Source: ZC4RG30 sp049841155 (GTDB taxonomy: Bacteria; Pseudomonadota; Gammaproteobacteria; Steroidobacterales; Steroidobacteraceae). Taken from it: a DNA stretch of 64,000 nucleotides. Position 1 is the stretch's first letter. Each line of letters begins with the position of its first letter. Both the position numbers and the translations under genes were made by a program. This document shows positions 26,322-34,170 of this stretch, one piece after another. Under the pieces are notes generated by a model. That model worked only from the letters and a program-made list of their open reading frames with translations. It made no database searches and was not told the origin of the DNA. The stretch spans positions 744,001 through 808,000 of the forward strand of contig JASGHI010000003.1 of assembly GCA_049841155.1 (NCBI GenBank), read 5' to 3'.

Positions 26322-27370
26322 GCGACGCCCGCTTCACGGCTGGCTCGCCCCAGCACCTGCAGTGCCTGTTCGAGCGGCGCCGTCTCCACGTACTTCGCCA
26401 CGTCCGGAACCGGCCCCGAGATGTCGCCCAGCGACTTGTAGAGCTGCGCCTGGCGGATGACATCCGCGATGTTGACCTGGCCATTCAGATCCATGTGCTG
26501 CGGCGAGGCCCGGCGCCAGACCTCCGGATCCTTGACATCCATCGTGCTCGTCAGCAGCTCAATGGCCTCCTCCTGCTTCTGCTTCAGGAAGAAAGCCGCG
26601 TAGTAGTCACGCACCCCCATGAGATATCCGGTAAGGAACCTCGCCGCCACATCCGTCTGCTTTGCGAACTCCGGCGAACCGAACAACATTGCCAGTTGCG
26701 CCCCTTCCTCCACCGAACCGCCGGTGATCAGCGTGGATGCCATGCCACGCAACGTGGCCACGGTACGCAACGGCTCGATCACGTAACCCGCATCTATTAC
26801 ATTGTTTGAAAGCGCGACGATGACATCGGACAGGCTCATGTTTCTGAGCTCTATGTCATTCCAGCTCATTCCGTTCTTCGTCAGAACCGAATTCATGAGC
26901 ACGTACGAGAAATTGCCTCGTCCGGTCCCCAGGCTCACGGTGCGCCCCTTGAGGTCCCTGGCGGTCTTCACGGCGCCGGACTCAGCCAGATCCTTTCTCA
27001 CCATGATCGAGACGATGGCGTCATCAGGCCCGCCTACATGAGCCTTGTCGGCCAGGATACGGACATCAACCCCACGGTTCAGCGCATTGAAAAAGGTGGC
27101 GTTGGGTGATGTGCTGACCACCTGGATCTGGTTCAGGGACAGCGGCGCAATGGCATCGCTCCCACCTACATGGACGGTGCTGACATCCAGGTTCTGCCGC
27201 TCGAAATAGCCCCGCTCGAGCGCCAGTTGCAGGAACGCTTCGTCCGGCCGGCCACTGACCCCCATCACCACCTTTACCCCTTTTCCGGCCGGTGGCGATT
27301 TACCGCAGCCAGAAAGAAGCAAGCCGCCCAGTGCGGCGCCGCCGCCCATGATCAGTTGACGCCTCAACAT
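26318..27370 (-). CDS. ABC transporter substrate-binding lipoprotein, NMT1/THI5-like
   Basis: 350 residues from the ATG at 27370. A twin-Arg-like start is followed by lipobox LLLSGCGKS (Cys near 22), giving a membrane-tethered periplasmic protein. GVKVVMGVSGRPDEAFLQLALERGYFERQNLDV is the standard opening of SsuA/TauA/NMT1 type II binding proteins; DLKGRTVSLGTGRGN and the VIDAGYVIEP hinge also fit. Relatives bind sulfonates, nitrate, pyrimidines or aromatic acids. In this operon an aromatic acid or N-heterocycle is a reasonable guess, not a demonstrated one. Confidence 0.9.
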   Translation of the reverse strand: MLRRQLIMGGGAALGGLLLSGCGKSPPAGKGVKVVMGVSGRPDEAFLQLALERGYFERQNLDVSTVHVGGSDAIAPLSLNQIQVVSTSPNATFFNALNRGVDVRILADKAHVGGPDDAIVSIMVRKDLAESGAVKTARDLKGRTVSLGTGRGNFSYVLMNSVLTKNGMSWNDIELRNMSLSDVIVALSNNVIDAGYVIEPLRTVATLRGMASTLITGGSVEEGAQLAMLFGSPEFAKQTDVAARFLTGYLMGVRDYYAAFFLKQKQEEAIELLTSTMDVKDPEVWRRASPQHMDLNGQVNIADVIRQAQLYKSLGDISGPVPDVAKYVETAPLEQALQVLGRASREAGVA

Positions 27371-27392
27371 CAGGTATTCTCCTGTCGGCACA

Positions 27393-27740
27393 TCAGCCGG
27401 CGGCTGTTTCTTGTTGCAGTTCGCTGGTGAGATCCGCGTAAACGCGCCCCTCGTCGATCTTGACCGGATAGGTCCGCAGGCGGGGGCGCTTGTCCCGGGC
27501 TGCCACGCATCTGCCATCGACCAGGCTGTATCGAAAGCGGTGCCAGGGGCATATGACCTCGAGGCGCTCAACGCTCACCTGCCCCCTGGCCAGGGGACCG
27601 TTCCAGTGCGGACAGACGGCATCCACCGCATAGACGCTCGCGCCGATCCGGTAGAACGCAATCAACCTCTCGTCACGGCGTACCAGTTTCGCCTTGGCCG
27701 GAACGAGATCGTCGAAATCACAGATGAATTCAGCGGACAT
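27393..27740 (-). CDS. Rieske [2Fe-2S] protein
   Basis: 115 residues forming a single Rieske domain: CPHW around residue 44 and CPWHRFRYS around residue 65 provide the 2 Cys and 2 His ligands. Size and lack of a membrane anchor match Rieske ferredoxins of ring-hydroxylating dioxygenases or the small subunit of nitrite reductases. No large oxygenase subunit is encoded in the operon. It starts 3 bases after the stop of the upstream gene. Confidence 0.9.
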   Translation of the reverse strand: MSAEFICDFDDLVPAKAKLVRRDERLIAFYRIGASVYAVDAVCPHWNGPLARGQVSVERLEVICPWHRFRYSLVDGRCVAARDKRPRLRTYPVKIDEGRVYADLTSELQQETAAG

Positions 27741-27743
27741 GGG

Positions 27744-28328
27744 TCACCAATCCTGCCCGTCTGGGGTCGACGCGGCACCCTGGCTGCGGAAGGAATAAGC
27801 TGGAGGATGAACCTCTCCGCAGCCGGGGCACTTGCGGTTCGCATCCGAGGCGTTGAACGCATTGACTGCCGCGCATTCGGCCTCCTGGAAGCTCGACGGA
27901 TTGCGCCGCTGCGAAACAACCTCGACTTCACCAAACGAAGTTGCGCAGGCCGGACAGATCCAGTGCAGCGTGTCACGCAATGTGGGCGTGGTCCGATCCC
28001 CGCCCATCAGGATCACGTGATGAACGATGCCCTCCCGCTGGATCCGGAACCAGATCGTGTCGGCGGCACTCCTGCGCCAATAACCGAACAGATTGGCGAC
28101 GTGGTACGAGGTACCGGCACTGATCACATGCATGAGAGTCTTGTTGTCCGGCACACGCACGACGCCGCGGCCATGCTGCTCCCAGAGCGTGAGCTCCCCC
28201 TGCCCTACGGGCCGGCGATCAGTCCAGATCTGGTAGTCGTCGGAAACCCTCCACTGCCCCAGTGTCTTGCTGTCGGGCCACAGCGAAAAGACATTCAACA
28301 GCGACGCAGGCGCCGTCACGGAACTCAC
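27744..28328 (-). CDS. 3-hydroxyanthranilate-dioxygenase-like protein, metal site lost
   Basis: 194 residues from the GTG at 28328, which overlaps the TGA of the upstream paralogue (GTGA), giving translational coupling. It aligns with that paralogue along its length: FGYW at residues 81-84, a cupin strand ending in HHVILMG, and a C-terminal rubredoxin-like site with CPAC (125-128) and CPGCG (167-171). At the cupin metal site the paralogue's His100 and Glu106 are replaced by Arg85 and Thr91. It therefore cannot bind the ring-cleavage iron in the usual way and may be a regulatory or structural partner. Family assignment is from the C-terminal zinc/iron site and the paralogue, and is moderately sure. 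Confidence 0.7.
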   Translation of the reverse strand: MSSVTAPASLLNVFSLWPDSKTLGQWRVSDDYQIWTDRRPVGQGELTLWEQHGRGVVRVPDNKTLMHVISAGTSYHVANLFGYWRRSAADTIWFRIQREGIVHHVILMGGDRTTPTLRDTLHWICPACATSFGEVEVVSQRRNPSSFQEAECAAVNAFNASDANRKCPGCGEVHPPAYSFRSQGAASTPDGQDW

Positions 28329-28963
28329 CAGGCACGTCTTGCTGCTGCCTCTTCGGCAGAGTCTTTTGCGCTGTTCCAGCAATAACCATGTGGATTCACA
28401 TGGCCGCACTCGGGGCAGGTTCTGAGATTCACATCGGCGTTGTAGATATCCACTGCCTCACGCTCACCTTTCCAGAAGACGGCGAGCCCGTATTTGCCGG
28501 TGTCCACAACGTGGTCATAGAGGATCGTGTGGCACTTTTCGCAGAACCAGGCAAACGATTCGGATTCCTTGCCCGATGGGGCACCCATCACCACGATGTA
28601 GTGGCCGAGCTCCCCCGTCACTTCCGCCGGGATGGGAACGTAAAGCTCGTCCTTGTCGTTGATGTGCCAGTATCCGAAGTTGTGCCTCACGCGATGGGGA
28701 ACCCCCGCGGCGGTCAATCTCAATTTGAGCGCTGCGGAGATTCCCTCCGTCAGCCCTTGCGGACCCAGCTCTATGAACTGCCCGGTGTTACCTTTGCGTG
28801 GATCGGTCACGCCCTCGGGGGTAATCAGGCGGCGACGGATGCCAAAAATATTCTGGCCCGCCGGACGGAAGCCCGCGAACCGCGACAGCACCCGGTCCTG
28901 AAGATAGTCCCAATCGTCGGCGATTTTCTCAATCGGCTCAGCGACTTCGATATGCTGGAACAT
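28325..28963 (-). CDS. 3-hydroxyanthranilate 3,4-dioxygenase-like cupin protein
   Basis: 212 residues from the ATG at 28963, preceded by GGAGG at a 7-base spacing. The cupin motif FGYWHINDKDELYVPI gives His100 and Glu106 with the H-x5-E spacing of 3-hydroxyanthranilate dioxygenase (HAAO). The C-terminal block FAWFCEKCHTILYDHVV with RTCPECGHVNP provides the second, rubredoxin-like site (C141, C144, C183, C186) found in bacterial HAAO. HAAO opens the ring of 3-hydroxyanthranilate between C3 and C4. The N-terminal 90 residues differ from true HAAO, so the substrate is probably different. First gene of the 12-gene operon; IclR is divergent. Confidence 0.75.
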   Translation of the reverse strand: MFQHIEVAEPIEKIADDWDYLQDRVLSRFAGFRPAGQNIFGIRRRLITPEGVTDPRKGNTGQFIELGPQGLTEGISAALKLRLTAAGVPHRVRHNFGYWHINDKDELYVPIPAEVTGELGHYIVVMGAPSGKESESFAWFCEKCHTILYDHVVDTGKYGLAVFWKGEREAVDIYNADVNLRTCPECGHVNPHGYCWNSAKDSAEEAAARRAW

Positions 28964-29118
28964 GAGGCAGCCTCCACTTGGCCACAAACAAGGGATAACT
29001 CACCGCAAGCATGGAAACATTGATTACGAGGCTAGCCAGCCACGGAAGTCCCCCGGTCACACTCTTAATTTATTCTCATAATATAATAATTCTGCAATCC
29101 TTCAAGGAGTATTTGCCG
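28964..29118. promoter_or_regulatory. Divergent promoter region of the catabolic operon and IclR gene
   Basis: The stretch around 29063-29095 is almost pure A/T (for example TTAATTTATTCTCATAATAT) in GC-rich surroundings and is the likely site of divergent -10/-35 elements. Just beyond it, GGAAGTTCC at 29128-29136 is a perfect 4-1-4 palindrome of the GGAA-N-TTCC type seen in IclR-family operators. No single promoter can be fixed by eye. Confidence 0.5.
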
Positions 29119-29190
29119 ATGCACCCCGGAAGTTCCCTTTCCCGCACAGGCACCGGTAGTTGGCCGGTTGCAGCCTCCGTGGTTTCGTAA
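29119..29190 (+). CDS. Possible 23-residue leader ORF upstream of the IclR regulator
   Basis: ATG at 29119 is preceded by AAGGAG (29104-29109) at a 9-base spacing, better than the ribosome site of the regulator itself. The frame ends with TAA at 29190, 33 bases before the IclR start. The peptide (MHPGSSLSRTGTGSW...) has no recognisable feature. It could be a translated leader or chance. Confidence 0.3.
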   Translation: MHPGSSLSRTGTGSWPVAASVVS

Positions 29191-29223
29191 GAAAACCCAA
29201 CACCGCGCCGGGAACGCACATCC

Positions 29224-30018
29224 GTGACCACATCCGATCGCATGCTCTCAGTCCTGGATTTGTTCGATCAGTCCACGCCTCAGTGGTCTGTGGAGGCAGC
29301 CGCGGCCGAGCTTGGACTCGCGACCAGTACCGCATACCGGTACTTTGCCAGCCTGACAGCAGCGGGACTTCTTGCGCCATTTGTCAGCGGCCGTTACATC
29401 CTGGGCCCGACGATTCTTCGCTACGATCGGCAGCTACGACTGACCGACCCTCTCATATCAGCCTCATCCGGGCAGATGCGGAAGCTGGCTCGCCTGGAGC
29501 CGAATCGAAGCGTGGTTTTTCTTTGTCGACTGCTGGGTGGCCAGGTCATGTGCGTCCACCAGGTTGCAGAGGGAGAACCTACGTTTGCAGTCGGATATGA
29601 GCGTGGCCGGCTGATGCCGCTGTTCGCCGGGTCCGCCTCCAAAATCATATTGGCGCACCTGCCGCTGCGGCAGTTGCGAAGCCTGTTTGCACGAGAGTCC
29701 GAATCCTTCGCCAACGCCGGCCTTGGCAAAGACTGGGATACGGTGAGACGCACGCTGAGATCGATCCGCAGTGACGGATATGCCGTCACCCACGGAGAGG
29801 TGGATCGGGGAATGAAGGGTTTTTCAGTGCCCCTTCCGGTGGAAAACAGCGCCATGCTGGCGAGCCTGACCATCGCAGGACCGGCAAACCGGCTGCCGGA
29901 CGACGCGTCAGATATCTTTATCCCTGCGTTGCATGCAGCCGCTGCGCGGATCGGCAAAGTGCTACAGAAAACGATCGAGGCGCAAGCCAGCGACGAAGGC
30001 ACGCCCCCGGGACCATAG
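29224..30018 (+). CDS. IclR family transcriptional regulator
   Basis: 264 residues from a GTG. N-terminal winged helix-turn-helix (about 1-65: RMLSVLDLFDQ, then SVEAAAAELGLATSTAYRYFASL). A C-terminal effector domain (about 80-250) has VMCVHQVAEGEP, LMPLFAGSASKIILAHL and GYAVTHGEVDRGMKGFSVPL, all typical of IclR. The family often controls aromatic and acid catabolism and binds the pathway substrate. It is divergent from the 12-gene operon and followed by a TonB receptor on its own strand, so it may control both. Confidence 0.92.
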   Translation: MTTSDRMLSVLDLFDQSTPQWSVEAAAAELGLATSTAYRYFASLTAAGLLAPFVSGRYILGPTILRYDRQLRLTDPLISASSGQMRKLARLEPNRSVVFLCRLLGGQVMCVHQVAEGEPTFAVGYERGRLMPLFAGSASKIILAHLPLRQLRSLFARESESFANAGLGKDWDTVRRTLRSIRSDGYAVTHGEVDRGMKGFSVPLPVENSAMLASLTIAGPANRLPDDASDIFIPALHAAAARIGKVLQKTIEAQASDEGTPPGP

Positions 30019-30106
30019 CGGGCATTGCCCGATCAGCGCCACGGATGGCGCAATTGCCGTTCTCTTGATATCCCGCCCTCCCTTCTTCACTACGGAAAAA
30101 TTTCGC

Positions 30107-30121
30107 ATATTCCGAGAATAT
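30107..30121. promoter_or_regulatory. Palindrome upstream of the third TonB receptor
   Basis: ATATTC-CGA-GAATAT is a perfect 6-3-6 inverted repeat about 100 bases before the receptor start, in an AT-rich stretch with promoter-like sequence. It is preceded by GGAAAAATTTC, which resembles half an IclR operator. Candidate regulator-binding site. Confidence 0.4.
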
Positions 30122-30222
30122 TTCTATCTACTTGCATCACTCTTCCCATTATGTGATAAATAATGCCAGCAGCCGAACGAGCTGCAGGATTTCAATAATC
30201 CAGCTTGGAAGGGGGATGACGC

Positions 30223-32691
30223 ATGAAAACGCTGCTCATGAACGCTTCCGCGATCGCGCTGACAACCTGCTGGGGAGGTCTTGGCCAGGCGGCATGGGCG
30301 CAAACAGCGCCTCAAGGCGCGGCACAACAACCGTCGAAAGGCGCATCTGCCACCGACAATAGGGCCGAGTCTGCGAGCGCTTCGACGGTGGACGAAATTC
30401 TCGTAACCGCCCAGAAGCGAAGCGAACGGCTGCAGGACGTTCCAGTAGCCGTGACTGTGGTGACCTCCGAACAGCTCACCGACGAGCAGGTGAACGACAC
30501 CTATGCGCTGGTGAAATCCGTGCCGGCGCTGACATTTCAGCAGGGCAACAACCCCGCCAATTCGTCGCTTCGCATTCGCGGCGTCGGCACTACGACCTTC
30601 GGACAGGGTGTGGAACCTGCGGTCTCAGTCGTGATCGATGGCGTCGTCGCGGCACGGCAGATGCAGGGGCTATCGGATCTTGCTGACATCGAGCGGATCG
30701 AGGTGCTGCGCGGACCGCAAGGTACGTTGTTCGGCAAGAACGCGACCGCAGGCGTACTCAATGTAGTGACCGCGGCGCCCACAGCTTCCTTCTATGCAAG
30801 CAGCGAAGTGACCGTCGCGCAGCACGATGAGTATCGGGTGAAAGGTACAGTCTCGGGGCCGCTGTCGGAGACGTTTCGTGCGCGGCTTTCGGCGTACTAC
30901 AACGACGTGGGCGGCCATGAATACAATGTGACCACCGGCAGCGACTATGGCGGCAACAAGGGCCATGGGGTTCGCGGCAAGCTGGCCTGGAACCCGACGG
31001 ATGTGCTCGACCTCACGCTGTCCGTCGACCATGGCCGGACCGAAGCGGATTGCTGCCGACGGTTGATCATCGCCACCAACAACCCTGATCTCGCCGCGCT
31101 GTATGCGCCCGTGGTGCCGTCTCCGAAAAATCGTTCCGTTGCGGACAATGCGCGCAGCGGCTTCGTCGACGAGCAACAGATCTACTCACTGCAGGGCAAC
31201 CTCGATCTGGGCGCAGTGACGGCGACCTCCATCACGGCCTATCAGGTATTCAAGAACGCTGCCTACCAGGACATTGATGGCCTCAATACACCCACGCCAA
31301 TCTATGTCGGCGGAAACAGCGGTGCGTTCTTCGGCCAGTTCGACATGAACGATGCGAAAACAGATCTGAAGAATTTCACGCAGGAGCTGCGTGTCGCATC
31401 CAATGCCTCCGACGCGGTGGATTACGTCGCAGGCGTGTTCTACTCGAATCTCGACTTGCGCCGCACAGTGGAGCAGCGCAGAGCCTATTGCACGACCGGA
31501 GTGCTCGGCCAGCCTTGCGCACCAGCAACCGTCAGCAACCAGTCGCAAGGCGTCTTTGGTGATCTTACCAACACCAACATGGCCGCGTTCGGGCAGGTGG
31601 GCATGAAGATTGCCGGGGGACTGAAGATCATAGGCGGCCTGCGCATTCAGCGCGAGACACTGAAACTGGTGGGCAACCGCATTGCTCCGCTGGTGAGCGG
31701 AGACATCGCTCTTGGAGGGACCGCGCCGAACAGCGGGACCAGCCGGACTTCGGATTCGGCGATCAGTGGCAAGGCGGGGCTGCAATACGAATTCAGCCGC
31801 AATGCCCAGACGTACGCAAGCTACACGCGCGGCTACAAGGGTCAGGGTTTCGAAACCGATATCGGCGCGAACTTCATCTCACAGGAGCCGATCCGGCCGG
31901 AGAACGTCAATGCCTACGAAATAGGATTCAAGGGCCAGACGTCGGGCGGAGCGTTGCGATTCGGCGCCGCGCTGTTCCTGGCCGACTATACCGATCTGCA
32001 GATACAGGCCAATCGCTCTGATCCGACAAATGGCACGCTGGTGTTCGAGACCACCAATGCCGGGTCGGCACGGACGCAGGGCATCGAACTCGAAGCGACG
32101 GCGCGCCCCACACAACAGTTCTCGGTATCGGGTTCGGTAAGTTACACCGATGCTCACATGAACGTTGATGGCCTGAATTGCCCGATCCAGTCCCGGGGTG
32201 CGGCCCCCACGCTGACCAGCGATTTCCCGGTGAATACCTGCTTCCGCTCAAGACTTCCCAACACCGCCGGAGTCCTGGTGACGTCCGATCCCATGCAGAA
32301 CATCCGCAATGGCGATCTGGTCGCTTCGCCCAAGTGGCGCATCATGGTCGCACCGCGAGTGGATCTGCCAATCTCGTCCGGTCTGGCACTGTTCACGCAA
32401 GCGCGGCTCTCCTACATCAGCGAGCAGCAATATACCGTCGAGCAGGATCCCCTCACCGTTCAGGGCAGCTATACGCTGCTGGATGCCAGCGTCGGTATCC
32501 GCTCGATCAACAGCGGCTTCACGCTCACCTTCTACGCCAAGAACCTGCTCAACCAGAACTACTTCTCCACGCTGTCGAGATCTCAGTTCATGAACACGCC
32601 TACTGCCCGGAACGCTTTCGACCAATATGCGACCTTCAACAAGGACTCGCGGCGTTATTTCGGTGCAACCGCGGCATTCAAATTCCAGTGA
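30223..32691 (+). CDS. TonB-dependent receptor of the catabolic island
   Basis: 822 residues, signal peptide ending at AAWAQTAP. TonB box and plug: EILVTAQKRSERLQDVPVAV, SLRIRGVGTTTF and IEVLRGPQGTLFGKNATAGV. The large barrel ends with RRYFGATAAFKFQ. It belongs to the broad group of receptors found next to catabolic genes in sphingomonads and Steroidobacter relatives, distinct from the Fiu-like receptors earlier in the window. A role in taking up the pathway substrate is inferred from location. It overlaps the following hydrolase gene by one base. Confidence 0.9.
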   Translation: MKTLLMNASAIALTTCWGGLGQAAWAQTAPQGAAQQPSKGASATDNRAESASASTVDEILVTAQKRSERLQDVPVAVTVVTSEQLTDEQVNDTYALVKSVPALTFQQGNNPANSSLRIRGVGTTTFGQGVEPAVSVVIDGVVAARQMQGLSDLADIERIEVLRGPQGTLFGKNATAGVLNVVTAAPTASFYASSEVTVAQHDEYRVKGTVSGPLSETFRARLSAYYNDVGGHEYNVTTGSDYGGNKGHGVRGKLAWNPTDVLDLTLSVDHGRTEADCCRRLIIATNNPDLAALYAPVVPSPKNRSVADNARSGFVDEQQIYSLQGNLDLGAVTATSITAYQVFKNAAYQDIDGLNTPTPIYVGGNSGAFFGQFDMNDAKTDLKNFTQELRVASNASDAVDYVAGVFYSNLDLRRTVEQRRAYCTTGVLGQPCAPATVSNQSQGVFGDLTNTNMAAFGQVGMKIAGGLKIIGGLRIQRETLKLVGNRIAPLVSGDIALGGTAPNSGTSRTSDSAISGKAGLQYEFSRNAQTYASYTRGYKGQGFETDIGANFISQEPIRPENVNAYEIGFKGQTSGGALRFGAALFLADYTDLQIQANRSDPTNGTLVFETTNAGSARTQGIELEATARPTQQFSVSGSVSYTDAHMNVDGLNCPIQSRGAAPTLTSDFPVNTCFRSRLPNTAGVLVTSDPMQNIRNGDLVASPKWRIMVAPRVDLPISSGLALFTQARLSYISEQQYTVEQDPLTVQGSYTLLDASVGIRSINSGFTLTFYAKNLLNQNYFSTLSRSQFMNTPTARNAFDQYATFNKDSRRYFGATAAFKFQ

Positions 32692-33728
32692 TGCTGGAGG
32701 CAACATCGCAACCGGCCGCACCCCCGGCCCGGACTGACTCCCTCATCATCGTCGCGCTGCTGGCCCTCGCACTGGCCTGGCAGGCCGCGCCCGCGCGGGC
32801 GCAGGAGGCTGTCGCTGCTGGGCGCGATGATGCGGCCCAGGACCGCATCATCGTCACACTGCTGGGGACTGGCACGCCGGATCTATCGGCCGACCGCTTC
32901 GGCTTCTCGAATCTGGTGCAGGCCGGCGGCCTGAACCTGCTCTTCGATGCCGGCCGAGGCACCGCAATCCGCCTGCATCAGGCCGGCCTGCACCCCGGAA
33001 AACTGGACGCTGTGTTCCTGACGCACTTCCATTCGGATCACGTCAGCGGTCTGGCCGACGTGTGGCTGACAGGCTATATCGGCAACCGGGAACAGGCATT
33101 CAAGGCACCGATGCAGCTCTATGGCCCCCGAGGAACCGCGCGGATCGCCCAAGGATTGATGTTCGCGTTCCGGGCCGATGCGCAAATCCGTTTCGGCGAG
33201 GAAAAGGACTGGCGGCCAGGAGCGCACATCGAGGCACACGAGCTCTCGGACAGCGTCGTGTTCGAGAAAAACGGCGTCAAGGTGACCGCGTTCACGGTGG
33301 ATCACGGACAGGGGATCGAGCCATGCCAGGGGTACCGGATCGACTACAGTGGGCGCTCAGTCGTGATCGCCGGCGATACGGTCTACGACAAGCGGGTCAT
33401 CGCGCAGTCGCGGAACGTGGATCTGCTGATCCATGAAGCAGGATACGGCGCAGAAGGCGCGACGCTTCCCCCGGCCGCTCGGCAGATTCTGGGCCATCAC
33501 ACCAGCCCGGAGGACGCCGGGCGCGTATTTGCCTCGGCGGCGCCCAAACTCGCCGTGTTTTCGCATGTCGTTCGGCTACCCGTGGATGGACAACTGCCAT
33601 CAATAGGGGAGCTGATCGACCGGACCCGCCGAACCTATGGCGGGCCGCTGTGGGTCGGCGAAGACCTGATGCGGTTCGTCGTGACTGACTCGATCGCGGT
33701 CTACTCCGCTGAATCAAAAGCAAGATAA
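32691..33728 (+). CDS. Secreted MBL-fold metallo-hydrolase
   Basis: 345 residues from the ATG at 32691, which overlaps the receptor stop (TGATG). A signal peptide (IIVALLALALAWQAAPARAQ) makes it periplasmic. Metal motif THFHSDHVSGL, then HEAGYGAEG, AGDTVYD and FSHVVRL supply the remaining ligands of an RNase Z/AtsA-like metallo-beta-lactamase fold. Secreted members act on esters, sulfates or lactones; coupling to the receptor suggests it trims the incoming substrate or its conjugate. The relic element begins right after its stop. Confidence 0.88.
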   Translation: MLEATSQPAAPPARTDSLIIVALLALALAWQAAPARAQEAVAAGRDDAAQDRIIVTLLGTGTPDLSADRFGFSNLVQAGGLNLLFDAGRGTAIRLHQAGLHPGKLDAVFLTHFHSDHVSGLADVWLTGYIGNREQAFKAPMQLYGPRGTARIAQGLMFAFRADAQIRFGEEKDWRPGAHIEAHELSDSVVFEKNGVKVTAFTVDHGQGIEPCQGYRIDYSGRSVVIAGDTVYDKRVIAQSRNVDLLIHEAGYGAEGATLPPAARQILGHHTSPEDAGRVFASAAPKLAVFSHVVRLPVDGQLPSIGELIDRTRRTYGGPLWVGEDLMRFVVTDSIAVYSAESKAR

Positions 33729-33753
33729 GATCTAATTTATTGATTTTATTATT

Positions 33754-33843
33754 GAGCGTGGGATTCATACCGCTCTCCAAACCGTTGATCTGAGTGGGTG
33801 ATTTGCGCGCCGCAGGTACCGATACCCTCAAAAGTACCCTCAC
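33754..33843. repeat. Left-end repeats of the relic element (candidate att region)
   Basis: Bases 33754-33771 match the tRNA-Ser T-arm at 39916-39933 at 15 of 18 positions. CCGTTGA from the tRNA variable arm recurs at 33782, at almost the same distance (28 against 27 bases). Bases 33819-33843 match 39773-39797, upstream of the integrase, at 21 of 25 positions. Together they suggest an old att core with an integrase arm site, now decayed. Confidence 0.5.
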
Positions 33844-33913
33844 CGCCTGCCCCACCAAATCACCCACGTCGCCGGCCCGAGACTGCTCCCGGCCCGGGCC
33901 GCCACGATACTGT

Positions 33914-34076
33914 GTGCGTGACCACTGCCAGCCCATGCGCCAAGGCTGCCGCCGCGCGAACAATTGCCGACAAGGCAATATCGGCGCGAGGCTGCTCGGC
34001 GTAGCGGGGCAGCAGCGTGGAATTCCTGCGGCGCAGGATTTCGATGCAGATATTTGGTGTCGAGCAGCAGCCGCAA
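33914..34076 (-). pseudogene. VapC-like PIN toxin remnant
   Basis: MRLLLDTK in one frame is followed, one frame over, by NICIEILRRRN, then PRYAEQPRADIALSAIVRA, the start of VapC toxins of the LDTNICIYILKRR type. It then jumps to ALAHGLAVVTH, the end of the PIN fold. So there is one frameshift and a deletion of roughly the middle 50 codons. Confidence 0.65.
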
Positions 34077-34170
34077 GGCGACTTGCAGGCGAAGAAAAAT
34101 CGTCTAGGGTCAGGAACAGGTATTCCGGCCCGGCTTCGCTGGTCTTCTTCCACGCCGCGCCGAGATCGTA
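34075..34170 (-). pseudogene. DUF736 family remnant
   Basis: The peptide YDLGAAWKKTSEAGPEYLFL plus TLDDFSSPAS matches the C-terminal half of DUF736 proteins (GAAWKKTSREGRDYLSVKLDDPSFPAP), small genes carried by ICEs and conjugative plasmids. The N-terminal half is missing and the end runs into the VapC remnant. Confidence 0.7.
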
